A stretch of DNA of 26,405 nt, taken from positions 1 to 26,405 of IMG/VR virus record IMGVR_UViG_3300027782_000312, one strand, 5' to 3'. This DNA is from a virus. Positions 12,101-17,153 of the stretch are shown here, one piece after another. The notes below the pieces were generated by a model, which ran no database searches, was not told the DNA's origin, and saw only the letters and a list, made by a program, of their open reading frames with translations. Position 1 is the stretch's first letter. Each line of letters begins with the position of its first letter. The position numbers were made by a program, and so were the translations under genes.

Positions 12101-15100
12101 TTGGCGTGCCGTCAACTTTGAATATTTCGTAATTATTAAATTTATTACCAACATCATCAACCACAGTTAGCGAAGTTTTAAAAGATATTGAAGCAGCAGC
12201 AGGGCTTAAACTAATAACGCCTGCGCCTGCAATACTTAATCCTTCTAGTTTATTAAAATCGTCTGGGTTAAATTCAGAACTTGAAGGCACATTTGTTAAT
12301 GCACTATAATACTCGCCTTCATATCTAACAATTGTACCGTAGGCTATTGGTTTATTTGGAATCCAGTCGTTCCACTTGTCTTGTCCAGCACTCCAATTTT
12401 GTGTAGTCCAGAACATAAATTCTTTAGCACTAGTTGACCAATTTGAAACTACTCCCAGATTACTATTGTAAGTGTCAAATGTAAATCCTTGATCTATTAA
12501 ATATTGCTCGTAGCCTAATAAAAAATCAACCACATCTTGTACAGTAGTTAATTCCGTGCCGTATGGCATAGTTAACAATTCAGTCTTATCCCAAGTTGTT
12601 CTGAACGCTGCACTTACACCGCCTGTAACAGGCAACGATGACAATGTTTGAAAAAATCTTGAGTTAAACGTATCATCAGCAGTGTGTTGTACAATCGTAC
12701 TGTAGTATCTTCCGTCATAAACTACAACATTACCAACAAGATACTCTTCACCAGATGTCCACTGAGCGTAACTATGGCTAATACCACCAACATTAATAGT
12801 TGTTCCAGAATTTAAATAATTGTAATATTTAAAATATGGCTGAGTTCTGCTATAACCTTGAATTTGATATCCTGTTTGCAATTTAGTAATTCTAACACCA
12901 CTGTAGGTTAATCTAGTAGCAGGACTAGATGTATTTAAAAACACATCATAGTCTTCTTGAGGAACAAATATACTACCGCTAGTCAGCGGGGTTTTAGACT
13001 CTAACAATAAATTAAACTGGTCTTTATTAGTAAATGATCCAACTCTATAGCTAAGTTGAACTGCCATAGTAGCTAAGTCATTGGCGTAATCGTTGTATGA
13101 TTCAATATTATTACTGAAAATATAATTTAAAATAAGGTCTACAACATAATTAATAATACCAGCTGTTTGTACACGAGTTTTGCTATTATTTAAATTTGGT
13201 AGTTTGATATCGGCCGGGCGCAATCTTAAACCAGTATCTTTATATACAAGCTGGCCTGCACGATTCCTAACAACCCTAGATCTGTCTATCAGTGTACCAA
13301 ATGTTTTAGCAGGAGTTAACAACATTGAAGCAGTTATTACACTAAACGGATAATGACTGCTTCGTCGCCAAGCTGCTTCAACTGGTGCAATATCTCCAAA
13401 CACATAATCACCAGTTGAGCTTGGAGTAATCATACCCTTGGCTAGTCCTGTTGAGTTTGGATCTTTTAAATTGCCATCACTGTCGACAGGGATAGATTTC
13501 ATTAAAAATGGTTTTGCAAACTTAGATGAATAAAATACTGGTTTGCCTGGTTCTCTTATAGCACCCAAACTAATATCTTGCCACATTGGCAAATTGTCGC
13601 TAGTGTATGGCGCAGGGCCGTATAAAGATATCCACCATTGTGGTCTTACACTAAATCCTAGCATTTCCCAAGGACATAAATTCGGTCTATCTGTATCTAA
13701 TATCCAACGATAAATTCCTCTCCAGTAGCCTGGAACATTTTTCGTTCCATCAGGAGTAACACTATTTGAATAATTATAAGTAAACGGATTACTAACATTA
13801 TAATTAATCGGTTTACTAAAATCGCTACCTATTAATCCAGTCCATTTATAAAAACTTGGGGCTAATACGTTATTGTATTCAGATAAACTATAAGCAGTTT
13901 TGCGATTGTAACTAGGAACAATTTCAGTAATATCAAAAATGTCAGGATTGTATTTTACTTTTATGTTATTAAAAATTCTACTTTCTAGTTCTAAAATAAG
14001 AGAATCTCTATAATCATTATATGCTAAAATAGTACTTCCATCGTGTCCTTGGATAACTTTCTTAGGAGTAATTAAAGTTGAATCTACATAAATTTGTGGA
14101 ACATACGCAGGCCACATACCTAATTTAGTAGGAGTACTTGGAACAAAACTACCATCAGTGTTATCGTACTCGTATGTAGTTAATATGTCGCCGTTGGTAA
14201 GAACCACGCTGGCATCAATATAAAAATCTTGCAAATTAAATGTATAATCTTGACCGTGTATTAGTTGTTTGGTAACAGATGTTCCAGTTACTGAACTTGT
14301 TTGATAAATGCAAACTGCTTTATTAGATAATACGTCTAAGTTAAATGCTGTTGATAATGGATATTGTTTAATTCTATAATCAACTACATCTATTTCCTCA
14401 ACTATAGATGCTCCATACGGCACCATGTCGCTAAAATAATACGGAGCAGTAGTAGGATAATTTTCATTTATTTTTTGTAAAATTAAATCAACCATAACTA
14501 CTGGAGGAGCATCGACTCCTAATGATCCAGCAATTGCTATAAACTTACGTTTAAAATTACTATAGTCATCTCTGGCAGTTTCAATTGCCTTAATTACGTT
14601 GGTGGATTGGCTAGTTATGTGATACAAGCTAAGACTTAATGGTCCGCTATGTTGTACAAATTTAGTGCCGTATTGAGTTATATTTCCCAAGTCTCTTAAA
14701 TTACTAGTTCCTGGAAATACTCCAATAAACGTAACTCCGTTAATATCACTAACAGTTCTGTCGTACGACAAATTATCAATGCCGTTTGCATCATCTCCAT
14801 CTTTTGGATTATAAACATTATCTATAATGCTGTTAACATGATCAACTACTTCACCTAGTGTAAATGTTTTAACAACATCATTTAATGGATTATTTTGTAA
14901 ATTAATAGGAATTTCATAATATCCTGTTGAATTTATTGGCTCTGTAGAATATACTTTAAGTGTCACAATGTCTGTTAATTCAACAGGTTGTTTTAAAACA
15001 ACTTGATAATAAGACGGGGTAGTCACTAACGACCAATGATCAATTGCAACTCGTTGTGTATTAATGTACACTCTTACATCGTCTTGATCTAATAGCATTT

Positions 15101-17153
15101 CTTCTGGAGATGCATCAAAAATATCTATATCAAAATTGTTAGTTAAATTAGAATTGTTATAAATTCTTAAAGCAGCTTGTATATAATCAGCCTTGCATAC
15201 TTGCCAACCATTTTGATATAATTCATGTCCTGCATAATCCTGACTTAGCAAATATCCTCGTTCTATCTGCACCGTGATAAGATTTGTTGATTGCTTGTAC
15301 TGAAAAGTGTCTGTAGAAAAATTAAAATCAAAAACAATATCGCCAATATTACTAACATTTTGATACGTTAAAGGAAATCCTAATACAGTATCAGGCAACC
15401 CTGATCCTACTTTGTAAGAAAAAACTGTTGTTCCTAAAAATGTTGAACCGCTATACACACTAGTATTGCCGTAACTAATGCCTTCGTCGTCTACTACGTC
15501 AAACAACGGACGTTGATTTGTATTTGTTTTTTGTTGACTACTAATCCATGTTGTTCCGTCAAACCAATATGTTAAACTTTGATTAACAATCCCAGATTTT
15601 ATAATTGCACACTCATTAACCGCTGGTTGAGAAAGTTCAACCAGGTGAATTTGCTTGCTACCGGTGTTTAAATTTTTTACATCAATAAATTCAACTTGAT
15701 AAATTTTGTTTACTACCACTGGATCAGTATCTGCTGTGACTAAAATTGTATGGCCGTGTACCAATGCTACACCGTCAATACTATATCCAATGGATCCTTC
15801 TATCTTTGAAAAAATATCATCAGTATAATTGTCAATTAAATCAATGTCAGCAATTGCACGAGTTCCAAAATTAAATAATTTTAGATCGGCTGTAAATTCA
15901 ATAATAGGTCTGTTAGCTCTCGAAAGCTGATCTAATGATGGAATACTGTTGTTGTATGTAGCACTAATGTTTATTACATCTTTATGGAACCAACGGTTAT
16001 ATCTGCTCCAAGGATTATGATCTCTACTAGATCTATTAATTGTAATATAATCTTTTTCGCTAGCAAATCCAGTAGCATTACTAAAAGGCATTGATCCAAA
16101 CGGATCACTTGCAAATTCAACTGTTTGATCTACTGTGTAAGGTGTTATGATTTCTAAAACAGATGTTGAAACCAATTTAATAGCCGAACCAACGCCTTCT
16201 ACATAATACTCACCAGTTGCATATTTTACTGGGTTAACATTTCCGCCAAACGAAACTTTCATCCCGTTACTAATACGTGTGCCGTCAGTTAATTGGTAAG
16301 TTGCTTTGCCAAGAAAATCTTTTTCAACATCAATAAAGGTATCTTCTTTGATTGAAAAAATTTCAATGCTTCCGCCTAGGTCAATATCAGATTCGCTTTG
16401 GTAGTATAACACACTTGGCGCATCTAGCGGAACTGTAAATATAATTGATCCACCAGTGACACCGTAATTGTCAATGTTACCAGTGATGTATCGATAAACA
16501 GTTCCAGTAGAACGTTTTGTCATAAAACTAAAAGGATTACCTGGGCTTGTAATATTAAAAGTGTAAGTATGTCCTTTGTAAAGTTTTAAAGGAGGATTTG
16601 GACTAAACCCGTCGGGAGTAAACACATACTGATTGTTTGATCCAACATCCTGCATTGTTACAGTATAAGAACTTGTAATTGCTAAAGGCTGACCGTATAT
16701 TTTAATAGTATCAGGGCCATAAGGAACCCAATAATAATTTTGAAAATTAGTAAACTTGTCCCAATCAATATGGGGATCCCAACTATAAAATTCTTGTTTG
16801 TTTAATCTTGCATGATTAGAGTTGTTGCCGCCAAATACTCCAATTTGATTAATATAATCAATATAATCTTTAAAGAAAGTAATGTTTTTTAAACTATCTT
16901 TAATTACTATGCCTGGCTCTAGTTGATACTGCTGTCTTGTCGAGTCAACCGCAGTGACATATATGTCTTTACCTGTTGCAGCTTTGGCGTTTTCTCTTCC
17001 AATAAACCCATTGACTTTAGTTAAAGTACCAGGCTGATATAATTGATCAAGTGTTGCTTGTAAAAACTTCTTGTTAGGAATTGTTTGATAAAAAGTAGGC
17101 AGTAAATTTGCTGTAAGTCCTGATTTTCCTAGCGGATTTGTTTTGTTAGCCAT
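129..17153 (-). CDS. Giant baseplate/tail structural protein, gp7 position (5674 aa)
   Basis: One uninterrupted frame of 5674 residues, roughly 600 kDa. The start ATG overlaps the stop of the gp6-like gene as TAATG, with GGAG seven bases upstream, so it is probably translated by coupling. The N-terminus (about 10-150: LLPTFYQT, KKFLQATLDQL, DPHIDWDKF) and a Trp-rich stretch (1138-1315: WRGIYRWI, PWEMLGF, YGPAPYT) resemble, from memory, large structural proteins of marine T4-like phages. Around 1830-1950 an FKFYQGMIREKGTQ segment resembles the RSKGTE-type helix region of T4 gp7. Further on are CBM-like repeats (1459-2300), a seven-blade FG-GAP-like propeller (2183-3037), a conserved block (3300-4060), Gly-rich beta repeats (4120-4890) and beta modules (5010-5674). 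T4 gp7 is about 1030 residues, so this would be a huge expansion. A structural virion role is strong; the gp7 equivalence is inferred mainly from gene order. Confidence 0.85.
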   Translation of the reverse strand: MANKTNPLGKSGLTANLLPTFYQTIPNKKFLQATLDQLYQPGTLTKVNGFIGRENAKAATGKDIYVTAVDSTRQQYQLEPGIVIKDSLKNITFFKDYIDYINQIGVFGGNNSNHARLNKQEFYSWDPHIDWDKFTNFQNYYWVPYGPDTIKIYGQPLAITSSYTVTMQDVGSNNQYVFTPDGFSPNPPLKLYKGHTYTFNITSPGNPFSFMTKRSTGTVYRYITGNIDNYGVTGGSIIFTVPLDAPSVLYYQSESDIDLGGSIEIFSIKEDTFIDVEKDFLGKATYQLTDGTRISNGMKVSFGGNVNPVKYATGEYYVEGVGSAIKLVSTSVLEIITPYTVDQTVEFASDPFGSMPFSNATGFASEKDYITINRSSRDHNPWSRYNRWFHKDVINISATYNNSIPSLDQLSRANRPIIEFTADLKLFNFGTRAIADIDLIDNYTDDIFSKIEGSIGYSIDGVALVHGHTILVTADTDPVVVNKIYQVEFIDVKNLNTGSKQIHLVELSQPAVNECAIIKSGIVNQSLTYWFDGTTWISSQQKTNTNQRPLFDVVDDEGISYGNTSVYSGSTFLGTTVFSYKVGSGLPDTVLGFPLTYQNVSNIGDIVFDFNFSTDTFQYKQSTNLITVQIERGYLLSQDYAGHELYQNGWQVCKADYIQAALRIYNNSNLTNNFDIDIFDASPEEMLLDQDDVRVYINTQRVAIDHWSLVTTPSYYQVVLKQPVELTDIVTLKVYSTEPINSTGYYEIPINLQNNPLNDVVKTFTLGEVVDHVNSIIDNVYNPKDGDDANGIDNLSYDRTVSDINGVTFIGVFPGTSNLRDLGNITQYGTKFVQHSGPLSLSLYHITSQSTNVIKAIETARDDYSNFKRKFIAIAGSLGVDAPPVVMVDLILQKINENYPTTAPYYFSDMVPYGASIVEEIDVVDYRIKQYPLSTAFNLDVLSNKAVCIYQTSSVTGTSVTKQLIHGQDYTFNLQDFYIDASVVLTNGDILTTYEYDNTDGSFVPSTPTKLGMWPAYVPQIYVDSTLITPKKVIQGHDGSTILAYNDYRDSLILELESRIFNNIKVKYNPDIFDITEIVPSYNRKTAYSLSEYNNVLAPSFYKWTGLIGSDFSKPINYNVSNPFTYNYSNSVTPDGTKNVPGYWRGIYRWILDTDRPNLCPWEMLGFSVRPQWWISLYGPAPYTSDNLPMWQDISLGAIREPGKPVFYSSKFAKPFLMKSIPVDSDGNLKDPNSTGLAKGMITPSSTGDYVFGDIAPVEAAWRRSSHYPFSVITASMLLTPAKTFGTLIDRSRVVRNRAGQLVYKDTGLRLRPADIKLPNLNNSKTRVQTAGIINYVVDLILNYIFSNNIESYNDYANDLATMAVQLSYRVGSFTNKDQFNLLLESKTPLTSGSIFVPQEDYDVFLNTSSPATRLTYSGVRITKLQTGYQIQGYSRTQPYFKYYNYLNSGTTINVGGISHSYAQWTSGEEYLVGNVVVYDGRYYSTIVQHTADDTFNSRFFQTLSSLPVTGGVSAAFRTTWDKTELLTMPYGTELTTVQDVVDFLLGYEQYLIDQGFTFDTYNSNLGVVSNWSTSAKEFMFWTTQNWSAGQDKWNDWIPNKPIAYGTIVRYEGEYYSALTNVPSSSEFNPDDFNKLEGLSIAGAGVISLSPAAASISFKTSLTVVDDVGNKFNNYEIFKVDGTPITPNQLDSYRTGNVVTYTPRTSAGIYCASFYLIQHEHVIIINNTDIFNDIIYNPPSGYRRERIKVSGYITTDWYGGLDIPGFIFDAATVKSWQPWKDYNMGDIIAYQSYNYSANKFLPGTSTFESTSWTQLAKAPTSQILPNWTNLATQFTDFYSLEVDNFDAQQQKIAQHLIGYQSRQYLSNIIQDPVSEFKFYQGMIREKGTQNVLNKLFNVLSSDNEESLTFYEEWALRVGQYGASEAFENIEFVLDEDKFKNNPQGVLLISKTTEQLSPVIIQQTANDIYLAPQGYSSTPFPAVNNYQPLLRSAGYVNPSDVFVTVGSLDELTTKDITTFKNGAYIWVTFDLPASQFWNVYRFTDTSLKISSVTYDSKNKLLTLTSDNIVKFVEGSYIGISQVTGFSGFYKVKSVTLNNFVVSADLPSWKPPFDQQASINIFVLTSQRASDMDSIGSILTSEFSNDELIWVDNTAPNDGIWATWKYNQVYSKSAILNEDPDTSLGFGKILDVSAQGDLLAVGDNTGAVTVYYKSGTSSSWSENQVVPNPNVWGSGNLLPSSIKFSPDGLWLAVGSKYAGAVSSSLSSHNSGVYDSTHTYSSGSIITYGNRYYKTEKAISPLYTSVTGTVTLTSSGAIFDVVVVPTSTTVVDGETVPTNGYYQVNVRYGGVGYKVGSVIKVLGTLLGGVSPSDDLTFKVGTVNSVNGILTITNLQGVPSSKSNSVLLAKTKANVSGIVVTGTGALFNVATHNAGNLESYSIPTGGIISGGTGYLTGDKFIILGSILGGEDIVNDLTLTVTALLGVITGYSSKSGNTAWTTINYLPAAITEYGNNVQSGNFEKGNTYQISSLGETGFLTDFTLIGTATTNATGTPIVWSSIRIPQIGDFFVATATGAVTDGNFVIGKRYVVTVPGTTNFALLGATGATPNTVGTIFTATATSSSGTPGTGIAYQGSGTATEQINATESIYQEQGVVTLYRKDNNNFYSVVDTIVSLNSANYEHFGSNLEFSDTALYISASGYNSEAGRVYTLFYQTTNLVSVFYNPVGSFTSAEPNKLVISSNYSVPVSYIKLGMTVHGTGFTSGQYVIQITSTNSVLLSAPPDSTPDGEIQFLTQGWTYNGDSGQQTISGTAPSQGIGIDVKISKDNSTLAISTYTDIVKIYKRNSTTGLFVFLENITGTDNTFGQGLDISDDGTYIAISDYALNNQGVVNVYKLKNNSYNTVQPYIITNQYPQSFASFGSKIAFMNDYKTLVIYSEHGNTSTLTTIDNNTTTLDKDSTNFVTNQPSSGRVDVYDMYATKWVFSESLATGNTVTDGYGAGVAVCNNQIIVSAPYAQDRIYAQSGLLYAYIKPEGAQSWTVDCTNVAIADVKKIKQAFLYNKASGTLLKYLDVIDPGQGKITGQADAEIQYKAYYDPAIYSYSTADASVNSDATTFWTSAQVGKIWWNLSTTKFVNAYLNDVAYRNNSWNTLAQGASVDIYEWVQTKLLPADWDKQADTPAGLALGISGTSLYGNNAYSVTQKYNNITKKLVNTYYFWVKNKNVVPTTPNRHLSALQVSKLIANPRGEAYTYLALIGTDSFSLVNAGSYLSDKDVVLSVEYWLTDKTDQNVHSQWSLISDDINVDLPVVLEKKWFDSLCGVDLSGRSVPDTKQPPKLRYGIENRPRQSMFVNRIEALKQFVERANITLQQNQITEGYNLTKLESYDTTPTTVTGLYDQIQDTTIDLDYININSFRQAKLSPVIVNGVITKINIDFEGSGYGIAPSVKIVGTGKNAQLTTVITNGKITEVIVRNGGIAYDEGNTILVVRSYCVLINSDSQANGNWSIYSWTPSSTSTGTGVWSRILTQAYDVRKYWNYTDWYSTGYNQYSSADYLVSTFVGLNDITPAIGELVKVTTVNASGWLLLEKYANSTSVDWTQSYRVVGIQNGTIQLSSKLYNFVETDIGYDSDIFDNGYDVVASTELRIILNTIKDDIFIGNLKQHYLDLFIASIKYAHSEQVFIDWAFKTSFVRATHNVGNLDQPVNYPVDNIADFENYVNEVKPYRTKLREYISNYKNLDIGSTAVSDFDLQPLYTDRIVPLNTVVANGKIDADNSAIQNYPWKFWLDNVGFVVTEIILVDGGSNYVNPPSVVFTDNSGSGVEATAYIANGVVNRIILTSSGSGYLAAPTITIVGGLGIGGTSAKAVAIIGNSVVRSSLVGIKFDRTSSNYYITQIKQTETFTGTGSKIQFALKWAPDVTIGTSIVTVSGVPVLRELYSLSIVKKKINGSTQYTGTITFENAPANGSSITVEYIIDKSVMSATDRIQYYYNPVTGQLGKELSQLMLGVDYGGVQVNGLGFSLDTGWGTTPYYSDKWDNFDSKFTDYFVTVAANVHTFDQLPYVADLGTEINIYKASTTIDTHVSDGLQTKYTYNILADKPVVTLVNNIETTSIATIYQSTGSYHTTLKVANTTVNGKSILPGMGVIGNGFESGQTVTSVGLDGQTVTLSAAPDSNPANKQFINLTGTNQNSITGSGATFNIVTTENGYSAQVVNGGTGYSVSLNFGAPHTIKVLGTAVGGTTPLNDVTIVIASVGDSSLGIPGMIISVTASGTPAVVPLKFTFNYPGSNYLTLKNTSGLSVTDVITCPSITRLVNNKTIPSIANGTVIKSIDTVNNKVGLGTLDPVTNLNVTSVSGTGSKVTMKFVTQPAIPYPVNSLISITGFTPNKYNGIYTVTDATTSSMSFSSSVLASVTTHGSITTVIDSILFLDSTLFKSIPDNTTVVFTKTLKESLEVNIFDDGTINLIDVAPSGTNVVITGTVNPVRLDDPKFGTVNQKNDDAIMQTPFPVLSTTVTTAGRYTTMPTVTVSPSNLNAPLYTATASAVMTAIDVSYNGNNNGIGYRVGDILIAQPSSGVTPAVMSNSIISNNTLTVGTVDSGTIQVGMVLTGSGIAHRQAPIITTGASCDTTTGTVTLTFASLGSSYIPFAIGQPITVAGIAPVAFNGTYNVTNATTTSVSYAKVVTLASFTAKIGNIAGTAAGNRLVVTAVSSGTLEFGQTIAGTGVSAGITITGQVSGSTGSTGVYTISSSLFVNNSTYMYSAATQTSSGTVTSNAITYITGRISGNGAGSKWTVNLKQTTALVGNNTSTTVTGNGAVIFEVTRVASNTVPPVGPIDVLSIVSSTSFTGSLDQNNQQLIGGSGQNGTISIIYGVNSLTITNSGSGYLNNPTITISAGQPTATATATIQQFVNGLPKTIVSLPNSYTVNAGDEFILRKSTSDGSIAPSTQDFDTAISGGDLAYSTATGIAADDIVIDGDGLVTPTSSPAPEEVVPGQVVDTLAIKVYDQSSSGSAKIKVDNYVANGSQSTFKINQQMNSPDALVVKVGFIIKQHRSDYTVNFQNNTINLNTTPAKDEIVSIFSLSPSGNNILDNDYFIGDGVTTEFVTKANWSKSVTSLVYINGVVNNPVLFKTDNTYELSNAIGFRFIAPPAAGDVVNYIVTSGIIQNFAVTQRQSFNGNNSRVYSLTNPIETSFPVEQSMIVIVNDFVLRPPSGNYFIIGNNIKSFAPDFSKQPYDFAINSASISDINVYIDGKKLSLSSDYSVNASTLTVTILNNVYNENIGKKLVLTLNSYADYTVNDIAKTITFKSTYSSSDKIEILSSYNHASLDIERTTMTLQTSLTFSNESVEYHYFKNLSRGVMRLDRPVVDEQHVWVARNNVTFSTLLVPGVDYVLLGDKSSIQLAPYLTSITDTFTMMTFGNNTLSSNISYMQFKDMLNRVIYKRLSKDKQTRLVKDLHWNDVEIVVEDASNFDIPNISTNRPGIIEIRGERIEFFAITGNTLKQIRRGTLGTGIYAHNIAGTFVQDIGTGSTVPYTDTTLVQNIIADGVSNSHQLTLGVTLNSGFTEYNSLFEVFVGGDNDTVRLKKAPYSIFDVNKSPYSPAGDVSFPAEFTVSNVTSTGAQLTLTNPVTQGTKITVVQVTGREWDGNKNNPLNILDDSGSIASFIKATPGIWYSGFKD
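250..2130 (-). repeat. Chain of C-terminal beta modules in the giant protein
   Basis: Residues about 5010-5640 contain several units of similar plan: a short polar opening with F or Y (VANGSQSTFKI near 2110, FIGDGVTTEFVT near 1880, FNGNNSRVYSL near 1640, ADGVSNSHQL near 520), a V-I-NG hairpin, then a closing strand such as IGFRFIAPPAAGD. This is the pattern of tandem beta-sandwich modules in phage tail proteins. Residues 5450-5512 hold a distinct unit with IIEIRGERIEFFAI and IRRGTLGTG, which I recall as recurrent in marine T4-like structural proteins. Unit boundaries are approximate and sequence identity between units is low. Confidence 0.5.
2440..4810 (-). repeat. Low-complexity Thr/Ser/Gly beta-repeat region
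   Basis: Residues about 4115-4905 of the giant protein are rich in T, S, G, V and N and contain several degenerate repeat families. GxG(F/V)xxG units occur near 4125-4182 and 4682-4752. FNGTYxVT/YNGIYTVT units occur near 4349-4418 and 4615-4685. GGTGY and GSGYxxxPTITI units occur near 4208 and 4868. The composition is unlike the conserved blocks on either side, which use many more aromatic and charged residues. Such regions usually form repetitive beta structure in adhesins and tail fibres. The reading frame is intact throughout. Confidence 0.55.
8045..10610 (-). other. FG-GAP-like seven-blade beta-propeller segment
   Basis: Within the giant protein, seven blade-like motifs follow the plan FGxxxxxSxDGxxxAxxxxxxxxGxVxVY: GFGKILDVSAQGDLLAVG (10605), SPDGLWLAVGSK (10435), FGSNLEFSDTALYISASG (9120), VKISKDNSTLAIS (8705), FGQGLDISDDGTYIAIS (8580), FGSKIAFMNDYKTLVIYS (8410) and YGAGVAVCNNQIIVSAP (8180). 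Closing strands are GAVTVYY, GVVTLYR, GRVYTLFY, IVKIYKR, GVVNVYK, GRVDVYD and GLLYAYI. Seven blades is the number in integrin-type propellers. Blade two is interrupted by about 395 residues, about 100 residues separate blades three and four, and blade six carries about 35 extra. Blade assignment is by eye. Confidence 0.6.
9230..10345 (-). repeat. Nested repeat cassette inside propeller blade two
   Basis: This insert of roughly 370-395 residues separates the inner strands of propeller blade two from its closing strand (GVVTLYR at about 9200). It contains a CBM-like unit (SSGSIITYGNRYYKT, 10260-10327), two copies of a G-G-x-G-Y...LG-x-x-LGG unit (10040-10150 and 9740-9840), and two copies of an F-x-x-G-x-x-Y...F-x-x-(I/L)G-x-T unit (about 9500-9620 and 9270-9430). 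All are motifs I recall from phage and bacterial surface proteins. The frame passes through without interruption. Confidence 0.55.
10255..12780 (-). repeat. Four CBM5/12-like aromatic repeats
   Basis: Four spaced segments of the giant protein share the plan W-x(5-8)-Y-x-x-G-x-(I/V)-(V/I)-x-Y-x-x-x-Y-(Y/S). They are WTSGEEYLVGNVVVYDGRYY (from 12770), WIPNKPIAYGTIVRYEGEYY (from 12369), WKDYNMGDIIAYQSYNYS (from about 11822) and YSSGSIITYGNRYY (from 10327, without the leading Trp). This resembles the small chitin-binding fold CBM5/12, where exposed Trp and Tyr stack on sugars. The resemblance is by eye over about 20-40 residues per unit, and sugar binding is inference. Confidence 0.5.
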
